DNA from: Neobacillus niacini
GTDB lineage: Bacteria; Bacillota; Bacilli; Bacillales; Cytobacillaceae
DNA: 64,000 nucleotides
Direction: 5' to 3'
Assembly: GCF_030817595.1 (NCBI RefSeq)
Contig: NZ_JAUSZN010000001.1
Location: forward strand, 6,126,001 to 6,190,000
The notes beneath the pieces were generated by a model. That model was not told where the DNA came from, did not search any database, and saw only the letters and a program-made list of their open reading frames with translations. The position numbers and the translations under genes are program-made. Position 1 is the stretch's first letter. Each line of letters starts with the position of its first letter. Below are positions 9,027 through 17,371 of this stretch, one piece after another.

Positions 9027-9584
9027 ATGATTTCTGTTAATGATTTTAAAACAGGTCTAACAATTGAAGTGGATGGCGGGCTTTGGCGCGTTCTTGATTT
9101 CCAACACGTAAAACCAGGTAAAGGCGCTGCATTTGTTCGTTCAAAGCTTCGTAACCTTCGTAATGGAGCAATCCAAGAGAAAACATTCCGTGCTGGTGAA
9201 AAAGTTGAAAAAGCGCAAATTGATAACCGTAAAATGCAGTATCTATATGCCAGCGGAGATCAGCATGTATTTATGGATATGGAATCTTATGAACAAGTAG
9301 AACTTCCTGCTAGCAATATTGAATATGAATTAAAGTTTTTAAAAGAAAATATGGAAGTTCATATTATGATGTTCGGTCATGAAACACTCGGTGTAGAATT
9401 GCCAAACACAGTTGTACTAGAAGTTACTGATACGGAGCCAGGGATAAAGGGCGATACATCTTCAGGTGGAACAAAATCTGCAACGCTTGAAACAGGACTT
9501 ACTGTTCAAGTTCCTTTCTTCGTCAATCAAGGTGATAAATTAATCATTAACACGACAGAAGCTTCCTATGTTTCTCGTGCATAA
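9027..9584 (+). CDS. efp: Translation elongation factor P
   Basis: EF-P, 185 residues, relieves ribosome stalling at polyproline stretches. The conserved HVKPGKG loop carries K32, the residue that receives 5-aminopentanol in B. subtilis. KOW-like N domain and two OB folds follow, ending in the family's [11 protein letters not shown]. Strong AGGAGG site 9 bases before ATG. It is followed by a terminator, so the yqhT-efp unit ends here. In B. subtilis yqhV and spoIIIAA come next; here a cytochrome maturation block intervenes. Confidence 0.97.
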   Translation: MISVNDFKTGLTIEVDGGLWRVLDFQHVKPGKGAAFVRSKLRNLRNGAIQEKTFRAGEKVEKAQIDNRKMQYLYASGDQHVFMDMESYEQVELPASNIEYELKFLKENMEVHIMMFGHETLGVELPNTVVLEVTDTEPGIKGDTSSGGTKSATLETGLTVQVPFFVNQGDKLIINTTEASYVSRA

Positions 9585-9591
9585 TTAGCTC

Positions 9592-9630
9592 AAAAAACTA
9601 AGGCCGATATATTCAGGTCTTAGTTTTTTT
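9592..9630 (+). terminator. Terminator after efp
   Basis: The stem 9592-9605 pairs with 9616-9629 (AAAAAACTAAGGCC/GGTCTTAGTTTTTT) with one G-T pair, and ends in a T run just after the efp stop. Confidence 0.8.
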
Positions 9631-9770
9631 TATTTTTACTGAAAAAGATTATTACTTTCTCTATTGTGAAAACTTCACTAAATAGTAATATTTACTTTCA
9701 ATTCAGGTTAATAGTTTTTGCTAAAATAAAAATAGAATTACATTCTATAAACAAAGGGGTGACACAGAAA

Positions 9771-10220
9771 ATGAAAAAATTTCTATCTCTATTGTTCCTT
9801 ATTGCTGCAATAGCCCTATTTTTGGTAGCGTGCGGCAGTTCTAAAGATATAAATGTGACTTTAGATAAGAAGCATGAGCCATTTCCAGATTATGTTTTGA
9901 ACTCTTCAGACTTAGTTCAGGAAACTTATGCTATGGTATCAAACTATCCGGAGGTTGTAGCAGGTGTTCCATGCTATTGCGGATGTTTTGCTTCAGATGG
10001 ACACAAGAGCAATTTAGATTGTTTTATTGATCAATTTGGAGAAGATAATGCAGTGACCGGTTGGGATTCAATGGGCATAGCCTGAGACGTTTGTATCGAT
10101 ATCGCCCGGGAGGCGGTAGAAATGAATCTAGACGGTAAAAGCCCTAGTAAAATTTATGACTTAATCACTAAAAAATATCAAGATTATGGGGAACCAACAC
10201 CAACGCCGGAACCAAAGTAA
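9771..10220 (+). CDS. PCYCGC-motif lipoprotein with in-frame UGA (candidate selenoprotein)
   Basis: A lipoprotein: signal peptide with lipobox LVAC (C21), then the hallmark PCYCGC at 67-72 and C84. The reading frame meets TGA at 10083-10085 (codon 105) but continues, with good coding character, to TAA at 10218: the text around it reads MGIA-x-DVCIDIA. The TGA stands where a cysteine is expected, giving UxxC, a classic redox motif. A 7-bp hairpin begins shortly after (see the next entry). If UGA is decoded as selenocysteine the product is 149 residues; otherwise this is a gene cut at residue 104. ATG 9771 is chosen for its AAAGGGGTG site and signal peptide. The neighbouring cytochrome genes suggest a role in extracytoplasmic metal or haem redox chemistry, which is an inference. 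Confidence 0.7.
10100..10118 (+). promoter_or_regulatory. Candidate bacterial SECIS hairpin
   Basis: The stem TATCGCC (10100-10106) pairs with GGCGGTA (10112-10118), seven pairs including one G-T, with apical loop CGGGA (10107-10111). The loop starts 21 nt after the UGA and has G at its second position. Published descriptions of bacterial SECIS elements give a UGA-to-loop distance of about 16-37 nt and a G within the first two loop positions; both fit. It is coding sequence at the same time. Not proof, since short hairpins arise by chance. Confidence 0.45.
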
Positions 10221-10230
10221 AGGATAACCA

Positions 10231-10914
10231 ATGAAAAAAATATTATATAGCCTTTACGGTGTCATTATAATTGGGATAATTATCTGTATCATAAATAGTG
10301 GTATTTTTAACAGTGAAAATTCAAATGCAATTGCGGCAGGTGAAAAAGTTTATCAAAAGCAATGTCTGATTTGTCATGGAGAAAATGGCAAAGGTGAAGG
10401 TAAAAATGCTGGCACAGCTATCAATAATCAACGGTATTTAAATGCTGTAAGTAACAAAGACATTTATAATAGTGTTAAATTTGGCAGAGAAGGTACAGCT
10501 ATGCCGAGCTATGGTCCAAGACTCTCAGAGGATGAATTAAACAATGTTGTTGCTTTTATAAGGAATTGGCAAACACAAGAGATAGAGTTTGATGTGCCTA
10601 AAACAATTACTGGAGATTCTTTGAACGGTGAGAAACTATATAATATATCGTGCATTAACTGTCATGGAGAAGCGGGTAGCGGCAAACCTAAAATGGGGAC
10701 ATCTCTTTCTAATCCACAATACCTGAAATACACCACTGACAAGCAAATTTGGATTGGTACTGCCTATGGGCGTGAGGATACCAGAATGGGACCATCTTTA
10801 AAGGGACTTGATGGGGTTCGTCAGCTAAAGAAACAGGAAATCTCAGATATTGTTAGTTACATTCGTTCGATAAAAGTAAAACAAAAATCACATAATGATT
10901 ACCTTGAACCTTGA
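10231..10914 (+). CDS. Membrane-anchored dihaem c-type cytochrome
   Basis: A 227-residue electron carrier with an N-terminal membrane anchor (about 5-24) and two class-I cytochrome c domains. Haem attachment sites are C45LIC48H49 and C141INC144H145; likely sixth ligands are Met in GTAMPSYG (M91) and in DTRMGP (M186). The two halves are internal repeats. It lies 10 bases after the PCYCGC gene, probably co-transcribed, and its covalent haem would need the maturation proteins encoded downstream. The electron donor or acceptor is not evident. ATG start with AAAGG about 7 bases upstream. Confidence 0.9.
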   Translation: MKKILYSLYGVIIIGIIICIINSGIFNSENSNAIAAGEKVYQKQCLICHGENGKGEGKNAGTAINNQRYLNAVSNKDIYNSVKFGREGTAMPSYGPRLSEDELNNVVAFIRNWQTQEIEFDVPKTITGDSLNGEKLYNISCINCHGEAGSGKPKMGTSLSNPQYLKYTTDKQIWIGTAYGREDTRMGPSLKGLDGVRQLKKQEISDIVSYIRSIKVKQKSHNDYLEP

Positions 10915-10943
10915 TTCCGATTATTGGGAATCAAGGTTTTTTT
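10907..10943 (+). terminator. Terminator after the cytochrome c gene
   Basis: A perfect 12-bp stem (10907-10918 with 10927-10938, AACCTTGATTCC/GGAATCAAGGTT) ends in T7. It overlaps the last codons of the cytochrome gene and separates it from the ccm operon. Confidence 0.85.
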
Positions 10944-11222
10944 ATATGAAAAATATTAACAAAACTTTCATTTTCAAACGAACTAGGTATATAGGATAAG
11001 GTTTATAGTACTAGTTAGGAAATGAAAAATAGGGAGCTAATTATCAGAGATAGGTAAATGTGAACATTCTGTGGGTAATTATTGACAAAATCGTAACGTT
11101 TTCTCTCCTTTTACAAAATGTTCAAATGTGAATCAACTATACATAGATGATTAATATTATATTTATTTCAAAGAGGGCTATAGTGAAAAATAGCGTTTTA
11201 TAGGAGCTCAAGGAGGATTAAC
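10944..11222 (+). promoter_or_regulatory. Upstream region of the ccm operon
   Basis: About 280 bp without a gene. Two copies of AATGTGAA (11057-11064, 11125-11132) resemble the ResD half-site (TTTGTGAAT) that controls cytochrome biogenesis in B. subtilis. The first is followed by a weak mirrored CTGTG, so an Fnr-type site is also possible. A TTGACA at 11082 lacks an obvious -10 at normal spacing. The ribosome site AAGGAGG sits just before the next ATG. ResD/Fnr control is a hypothesis. Confidence 0.35.
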
Positions 11223-12278
11223 ATGCTTAAAAAAAAGTTGTTGGCTTTATTTGTAATTACATCATTTTTCTCTAGTTTTATTATTCATAACGGATATGCT
11301 GAAACAACCTTTCAGCCAGAAAAGTTTCCCTATACTGAAATGCAAATTCAAGTTATGCCAGAGTTCGATTACCCAGAAGGCTGGGCAAAAGATACTCCGT
11401 CTTTACTTGTTGGGCAGTATGGAACTTTTACAAACAAGAGTGGACAGGATTTTAATGGAAAAGTTGAAATAGCTGTTCCCGCTAGTGAAAAAGGCTTCCA
11501 AGCATATCTAGTTGCAGAGTTTCCTGAAGATGATCAGCCAGAAGTGCAACGGCCATTTGATATTGATACTCAAAAGGGAATCATTTCATGGAAACCTTCA
11601 AAAGCAATTAAGAATAATGAGACCTATAGATTTGTAGTGGAGTACTATACCAGCGCAGTAGAAGTAAAGGATAAAAGAAGCTTTACATATGAATATAGCA
11701 ACCCTACAGAGATTGGGACACTGGACGTAATTTTTTATGCCCCAATGGAGGCTAGTGAGATCACACTAGAGCCGAAGGCGCCCAATAATACACAAAGTGA
11801 ATATGGTGAAGAGCTATTTTACTATCAATACAAAGATGTAAAAGCGGGTGAAAGCTATAAATATACTTTCTCCTATCAAAAAGATGATTTTAAATCGACT
11901 CTAGACGCTATCAATGAGAAACAACCGCCTAATGATGAAAACCACGCTAGTGTTAATGGTACTGCAACAGATCAAATTTCTGGTGGATCTGATGCATCTG
12001 CTGGCGACCGTCCTCTAATTGGAATGGGCGGTGCTATTGTAATAGGAATCGCTATTATCATTGCTGGTGTGTTTGTTTACTTAGGATTAAAGGGAAAATC
12101 ACAGTCTACATCTAAAGCTTCAAGTTCTAAAGCAGCAAACCATCATCCAAAAAAGCAACTAGTAAAAAAAGAGATTAAAACGATTAGTAATGACGATAAA
12201 AAGGAATTACGGAAGAAACTTCTAAATGGAAAAATTGATCAAGAAACATATGATGAGGAAATGAAAAAATTAATTTAA
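11223..12278 (+). CDS. Exported membrane-anchored protein of the ccm cluster, unknown function
   Basis: 351 residues, not a family I can name. Layout: signal peptide (about 1-26), a beta-rich extracytoplasmic domain (about 30-225), a Ser/Asp/Asn-rich linker, one membrane helix (about 268-290), a Lys/Ser-rich cytoplasmic stretch, and a C-terminal helical hairpin with the motif LLNGKIDQETYDEEM, like the short SHOCT or CcmI-type N/G-K-I-x-x-E-x-Y motif. The same architecture recurs in the product at 15647-16642. It is first in the operon, with AAGGAGG 6 bases before ATG. Location suggests an accessory factor for System I cytochrome c maturation; this is inference. Confidence 0.7.
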   Translation: MLKKKLLALFVITSFFSSFIIHNGYAETTFQPEKFPYTEMQIQVMPEFDYPEGWAKDTPSLLVGQYGTFTNKSGQDFNGKVEIAVPASEKGFQAYLVAEFPEDDQPEVQRPFDIDTQKGIISWKPSKAIKNNETYRFVVEYYTSAVEVKDKRSFTYEYSNPTEIGTLDVIFYAPMEASEITLEPKAPNNTQSEYGEELFYYQYKDVKAGESYKYTFSYQKDDFKSTLDAINEKQPPNDENHASVNGTATDQISGGSDASAGDRPLIGMGGAIVIGIAIIIAGVFVYLGLKGKSQSTSKASSSKAANHHPKKQLVKKEIKTISNDDKKELRKKLLNGKIDQETYDEEMKKLI

Positions 12279-12291
12279 TGGGGTGAATGGG

Positions 12292-12756
12292 ATGAAAAAG
12301 AATACGATTGTTATGCTTGGTGGATTTATTATCGCCGGTGCTATTGTTTTCTTACTTATGGCTGCAACACCAGGATCAAGTGGGATTGAGTTAACCATGA
12401 ATCAGCTTTTGGAGAATCAAGAAAAGCATAAAAATGATTTTGTAACAGTAGAAGGACTACTAATCGAAGAATCTATTAAATGGAACCCAGATAAAATTGA
12501 GTTGAAGTTTGATTTAAAAGATAACGAGGGTAACTTAATGCATGTTATTCATAATGGAACCAGACCAGATAACTTCTCTGAAGGTGTTATTGTTATCCTT
12601 CAAGGAGCACCTACTAAAAAAAATACATTTGTTGCTGAGACCGTTAAAACGAGATGTCCTTCCAAATATGAGGGTGAAGATATTGAAAACTATGACCCTG
12701 AAGCACATAAAAAATTATTAGATCAGCCACCATCAGAAACCGATCAGGCAAAATAA
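12292..12756 (+). CDS. ccmE: Cytochrome c maturation haem chaperone CcmE, CxxxY type
   Basis: A 154-residue periplasm-facing haem chaperone that takes haem from CcmC and hands it to CcmF. One N-terminal membrane anchor (about 7-25) and an OB-fold domain with VTVEGLL and VILQGAP strands. The covalent haem site is C122PSKY126, so it has the CxxxY form known from archaea and some sulphate reducers instead of the HxxxY of proteobacterial CcmE. The start is ATG 12292, 7 bases after GGGGTG; the GTG at 12283 lies in that ribosome site. Followed 15 bases later by ccmF. Confidence 0.88.
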   Translation: MKKNTIVMLGGFIIAGAIVFLLMAATPGSSGIELTMNQLLENQEKHKNDFVTVEGLLIEESIKWNPDKIELKFDLKDNEGNLMHVIHNGTRPDNFSEGVIVILQGAPTKKNTFVAETVKTRCPSKYEGEDIENYDPEAHKKLLDQPPSETDQAK

Positions 12757-12771
12757 TAAGAAGGTGACAAT

Positions 12772-14755
12772 ATGTACTTATTTGCTAACGCAACAATATA
12801 CGTAGGTTTAGCACTTGCAATCTATTCACTCCTCATAATTACATTGGGGATTAGCACGAAGAATCAAAAATTAATAAACAGTGGTAAGGGTGGAGTAATA
12901 GCTATTTTAGTTTGTGCATCAATGGCTATGCTATCACTCTTCTACTTACTAGCAACCTCTCAATTTCAATATGAATATGTTAGTGATTATACGAGTAGTG
13001 AACTGCCAATTATTTACAAGCTCACAGCACTTTGGGCAGGGAATTCTGGATCTTTGTTGCTATGGACTTTCTTCTTAGTTCTTTATACCGTAATGATTGC
13101 CTTCTCAAGAAAAATGAAAGGAAATCCAATGGTTCCGTATATTTCCGCCATTCTTTTAGGAAATATCGTTTTCTTCTTTTTAGTTCTTGGTTTTGTTGCT
13201 AAACCTTTCGTCCTCTTGGATCAAGTTCCAATTGAAGGTCATGGTTTAAATCCAATGCTGCAAAATCCAGGTATGATTATTCATCCTGTTACACTTTACC
13301 TAGGTTACGTAGGACTTGCTATTCCATTTGCGTTTGCAATGGCAGCACTAATCTTGAAAAACGTCGATGATTTTTGGATTAAGATGACTAGACGCTGGAC
13401 AATAATAGCTTGGTTGTTTTTGAGCCTTGGAAATATATTTGGCGGGCAGTGGGCTTACACTGAACTTGGTTGGGGTGGTTACTGGGGCGTGGGATCCAGT
13501 TGAGAATGCGTCCTTTATGCCTTGGTTAACAGCAACTGCATTCTTACATTCAGTCATGATTCAAGAACGGAAGAACATGTTGAAAATTTGGAACATAGGC
13601 TTAATCATCACCTCTTATGCCTTAACATTATTTGGTACATTTTTGGTCCGAAGTGGTGTTCTAACATCCGTTCACGCATTTGCAAATTCAAATCTAGGGC
13701 TATACTTTTTAATTTTCATGGGGATAGCGGTTATAGGTGCACTTTATGTGTTAATGAGCCGTTACAATTTGCTCAAACGAAGTGCTGGAGAGTTCAATTC
13801 CTATATATCAAAAGAAAGCAGCTTTTTAATTAATAACCTTTTGTTGGTAGGAGCGGCATTTGGTGTTTTCTGGGGAACAGTTTTCCCATTAGTATCTGAA
13901 GCAGTAAGGGGTACGAAAGTTACAGTAGGTATGCCATTCTTTAACGCCGTTCAAGCTCCCATCCTACTTTCTATGATGTTTGTCATGGCTGTTTGTCCAT
14001 TGCTGGCCTGGCAGAAGTCATCATTAAAAAATTTAAAGAAGAACTTTTTAATACCAGCAATCCTTGCGATAGTGGCAACGGCGTTAATGATTGTACTAGG
14101 TATTCAAAAGGCATGGGCAGTTATCGGCTTTGGTGTTATTGTTCTATTATTTATCACTCACTTCCTAGAGTTTTACCGTGGTGTCAAAGCTCGTAGAAAA
14201 ATGACAAAAGAAAAAGTTTATCTCTCAATTTACCGATTAATGACAAAAAACCGTCGTCGTTATGGTGGTTATATCGTCCATATCGGAATTGCGTTTATCG
14301 CGATGGGAATTATCGGTTCACAAAACTATGATGTTCAAACGATGAAAACTGTCAATTTAGGGGATTCCATTGAAGTGAAAGATTATCGTATTAATTACGA
14401 GCGTTTGGACCAAAAAAGAGAAGGCATTAATGATATCGTTTATGCGGAAATGACCGTTTTTAGAAATGGAAAACGAATCGGAAATATTCAGCCTGAAAAA
14501 GTGTTTTATGGAAACTGGGATCAACCTTCATCAGAAGTTGGGTTAATCTCATCATTAAAAGAAGACTTATACGTTGTTCTGAGTGATTGGGAAGATGATG
14601 GAAAAGCAACCTTTATTGTAAAGATAAACCCAATGATGACTTGGCTTTGGATTGGTTCATTCATGATTGTTATTGGATCACTTTTTGCAGTTTGGAATGG
14701 GAAATATCAAAATATTACTCCGAGGTATACAGGAGTACGTAAAGAGGTGTCTTAA
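12772..14755 (+). pseudogene. ccmF: Haem lyase CcmF, split by a one-base frameshift
   Basis: CcmF attaches haem to apocytochrome c. The first frame (12772-13503) runs for 243 codons and stops at TGA just after YWG; a second frame continues to 14755. The break falls in the haem-binding WWD motif: the run of four G at 13484-13487 carries one extra base, and removing it restores YWAWDPVENASF in full. The repaired product would be about 660 residues, normal for CcmF, with some 14 membrane helices and an intact C-terminal extracytoplasmic domain. Either a true mutation, which would block cytochrome c maturation, or a homopolymer error in the sequence. Programmed frameshifting looks unlikely, since no slippery site fits. 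Confidence 0.88.
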
Positions 14756-14756
14756 T

Positions 14757-15260
14757 ATGAAAAGTAAAATTTATATTGGACTCCTTCTGATCGCTTTTAT
14801 TTTTCAAGCTTCTGTCTTCCAAGTACAAGCAAAAGAGTTTGACTACAAATCTAAGGAATTTGAAGCAGCAGCATCCCAATTTATGTGCACTTGCGGATGT
14901 GGGCAGGACCATTTTGAATGTGACCCTAAAACTTGTAATCTAACAGTTGGCTTTAAAGAAGACATCGTTGAGATGATGAACAAGGGGTGGGATAAGGATA
15001 AAATTCGTGAATACTACGTCAATATTTACGGTGAAGAAATATTAACCGCACCGGAAAAAAGCGGGTTTAGTTTAGTGGCTTGGGTACTGCCTTTTGCTGC
15101 ATTAGGAATTGCAGGAGTGGCGATATTCTTCATCATTCGTAAATGGGTGAAGAAAAAAGGTACGGATGAACTAACCCCAGATAACGAAAACCAAACAGAT
15201 GAAGTGGAAGAGGAAATCCTATCATCTATGATTGAAGAACAACGCAAAAAGTACCTTTAG
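14757..15260 (+). CDS. ccmH: CcmH-family thiol oxidoreductase
   Basis: 167 residues: signal peptide (about 1-25), a Cys-rich helical domain with C44TC46GC48G and C55/C60, a membrane helix (about 102-124) and an acidic cytoplasmic tail. CcmH proteins reduce the apocytochrome CxxCH thiols before haem attachment. Classical CcmH uses LRCxxC; the CxCGC form here is a variant. The N-terminus resembles the PCYCGC protein at 9771 in its spaced cysteines. ATG 14757 follows AAAGAGGTG, 2 bases after the ccmF stop. Confidence 0.8.
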   Translation: MKSKIYIGLLLIAFIFQASVFQVQAKEFDYKSKEFEAAASQFMCTCGCGQDHFECDPKTCNLTVGFKEDIVEMMNKGWDKDKIREYYVNIYGEEILTAPEKSGFSLVAWVLPFAALGIAGVAIFFIIRKWVKKKGTDELTPDNENQTDEVEEEILSSMIEEQRKKYL

Positions 15261-15269
15261 GATGTGAAC

Positions 15270-15650
15270 ATGATGCAAGAAATCTCGATCGTTTCCATGA
15301 TATTTACAGCAGCTCTTGTGCTCATTTGTTTATTTCTTGTTCTAGCACCCTTCTTTTCTTTGGATTCATATTTAAGTTTTACAAACAAAGGTCAAGATTC
15401 CGCGACAAATAAAGAAGTACTATTATCCACTCTTAACGAACTAGAGTTTGAATACAAAATGGATAAAATCTCCCACGCGGATTACAAAAACCTAAAGAAA
15501 CAATATGAAGCACAAGTTGTCAGCATTATGAAGGATGAAGAAGAGCAAATGACATCTCAGACAGTCGACAAAGATTTAATGGCTGAAATAGAAAGAGAAA
15601 TTGAGGCTTCAATGAAGAGTTATCAAAATAAAAAGGGGGAAGGAAAGTGA
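15270..15650 (+). CDS. CcmI-like membrane protein
   Basis: About 126 residues: one N-terminal membrane helix (about 8-28) and a cytoplasmic helical domain carrying the LLSTLNELEFEYKMDKIS and DYKNLKKQY segments, the usual signature of the CcmI N-terminal region (short helical hairpin after a membrane anchor). CcmI binds apocytochrome and links it to CcmFH. It lacks the TPR half found in proteobacteria. ATG 15270 or 15273 is possible, after TTTAGGATG. The 3' end overlaps the next gene by 4 bases. Confidence 0.6.
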   Translation: MMQEISIVSMIFTAALVLICLFLVLAPFFSLDSYLSFTNKGQDSATNKEVLLSTLNELEFEYKMDKISHADYKNLKKQYEAQVVSIMKDEEEQMTSQTVDKDLMAEIEREIEASMKSYQNKKGEGK

Positions 15651-16642
15651 TTAAAAAAATCACCGTTTTCCTCCTCGGGCTGCTGCTGCTCATTCCAATC
15701 AATGGAATGGCGGCTGCAGAATCAGCGATATCTGTTGATATGCATTATCTCGTCGTTAGCCCTGCAGAAGATGGTTCTACCAATATGATGAATATGGTGA
15801 ACTATACCAATCCAACAGCAGAGGAGTATAAAGGTGACGGCACGGGTGAAGCGGTTCTGAATGTCACTATCCCGACAGGAGCAATAGGATTTACCTTTTT
15901 AGATAATAAAATGGCTCAAAAACAGGTTGAAACAGGTTTTATTACAACCGATCCTATCCCAGCCAACCAGACAGTAGTTTTGCCCTACAGCTATAGAATC
16001 GCAAAGGGTGAGGAAATTAGCCTAAGCTTTGATTATCCCGTTCAAATGATGCAAATTCTTGTCCCTGAAGGAATGGGAAGTATTGAATTTAAGAACATTA
16101 CCGCAACAAATCAAGGGCTATTCAAGATGGATGATCAAAATTATCAGGGATACAGCGTTGAAGGTATTCAAGCAAAACAAGTCTTTACGATGATTTATGA
16201 CCAAGATAAACAGCCAGCCGCAAGTGATGCTCAAGGTTCAACAGAACAAAGTGAAAGTAAATCAAGTGGAAATGTAACAAAAACAGAACCTGCTTTCCAT
16301 AATCCTGGTCACCTTCGCATGTGGTCACAATCACCACTGCGCAGCTGGGATCCACATGTTTTCTTAATTGTCATGGGTGCGATTATTATTGCTGCAATTT
16401 CCTACTTTTCCTATTTTAGAATGAGGGCAAGGGCGGAAGAAAAGAGGCTTGGAGCTGATAAGGAAGAATCAGCATTTAAAAACCTAATGGCAAAGCAAAA
16501 AGCGATTATGGATAAAATCCTTGAATTAGAAGAAAACTTCGGTGATGGAAATATGTCAGAAGAGGATTATCAAGCTAAACTTGCTGCATATAAACAGCAT
16601 TTAGTACAAGTAAAAATGAATTTACGCCATTTTGTAGAGTAG
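15647..16642 (+). CDS. Exported membrane-anchored protein of the ccm cluster, unknown function
   Basis: 331 residues, family not recognised. Signal peptide (about 1-23), beta-rich extracytoplasmic domain (about 28-190), Ser/Glu-rich linker, one membrane helix (about 240-258), then a cytoplasmic coiled segment with DGNMSEEDYQAKLAAY, similar to the C-terminal motif of the protein at 11223. GTG start within the preceding TGA (GTGA overlap) and a strong GGGGGAAGG site. Translational coupling to the CcmI-like gene and position before ccmA suggest a structural or scaffold role in cytochrome c maturation. Confidence 0.7.
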   Translation: MIKKITVFLLGLLLLIPINGMAAAESAISVDMHYLVVSPAEDGSTNMMNMVNYTNPTAEEYKGDGTGEAVLNVTIPTGAIGFTFLDNKMAQKQVETGFITTDPIPANQTVVLPYSYRIAKGEEISLSFDYPVQMMQILVPEGMGSIEFKNITATNQGLFKMDDQNYQGYSVEGIQAKQVFTMIYDQDKQPAASDAQGSTEQSESKSSGNVTKTEPAFHNPGHLRMWSQSPLRSWDPHVFLIVMGAIIIAAISYFSYFRMRARAEEKRLGADKEESAFKNLMAKQKAIMDKILELEENFGDGNMSEEDYQAKLAAYKQHLVQVKMNLRHFVE

Positions 16643-16666
16643 CAGTCGGAATGCGAGGGATACTTG

Positions 16667-17371
16667 ATGATTGAAATAAAAAAACTTACAAAGCAAGCCG
16701 ACAATAAATTAATCCTAAGAGGTATTGACCTATCAATTACTCAAGGCGAAACAGTTGCTATACTTGGTCCAAATGGTGCAGGAAAAAGCACCCTGCTTAA
16801 AGTGTTGGCAACATTAATCAAGCCTACATCTGGCCTTGTGAAGATTAACGGATTGGATTTAAAAAAGGATCATATTGAAGTGAAAAAAATGTTCGGTTAT
16901 TTACCGCATTCCAGCTTGTTATACGATCACTACACGCCATTAGAAAACCTAGTTTTCTTTGGAAACTTATATGGTGTCAAGGATGTTGAGAATAGAGCTA
17001 GAAAACTTGTGAATGAGGTAGGTTTGTCATTCTTTATCAATGAACCTGTAAAGAATTTTTCACGGGGAATGATTCAAAGGATTGCGATTGCTAGAGCCAT
17101 TATTCATGAACCGAAAATCATGCTGCTCGACGAACCACATACCGGTTTAGACCAAGGCGCCATTACCATTTTAAACAATGTTGTCCTTTCTATGAAAGAG
17201 AAAGGGTGTACCACATTAATGGTAACACATGATTTCAAACAAGCTGCAGAAATATGTGACCGGATTATTATAGTGAAAAACGGTAAGATTGCTGATGATT
17301 TTAAAATAAATAGTCAATCACTTAGTTTAGTTTCTGAAAAATATCAGGTTTTAGTAGAGGGGGTTTCCTGA
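16667..17371 (+). CDS. ccmA: Cytochrome c maturation ABC ATPase CcmA
   Basis: A 234-residue ABC ATPase whose hydrolysis releases holo-CcmE from the CcmABCD complex. Walker A GPNGAGKST, signature FSRGMIQR (a relaxed LSGGQ, as usual in CcmA), Walker B IMLLDEPHTGLD, switch His in VTHD. ATG 16667 follows GAGGGA by 6 bases; the upstream TTG is less likely. Its TGA overlaps the ATG of ccmB (TGATG), so the two are coupled. Confidence 0.9.
   Translation: MIEIKKLTKQADNKLILRGIDLSITQGETVAILGPNGAGKSTLLKVLATLIKPTSGLVKINGLDLKKDHIEVKKMFGYLPHSSLLYDHYTPLENLVFFGNLYGVKDVENRARKLVNEVGLSFFINEPVKNFSRGMIQRIAIARAIIHEPKIMLLDEPHTGLDQGAITILNNVVLSMKEKGCTTLMVTHDFKQAAEICDRIIIVKNGKIADDFKINSQSLSLVSEKYQVLVEGVS

Noticed and set aside
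13427..13503. UGA at 13501 in ccmF as a second selenocysteine codon
   Set aside because: The UGA is only in frame because of the extra G at 13484-13487; the corrected frame reads straight through WDPVE, with no Cys expected there.
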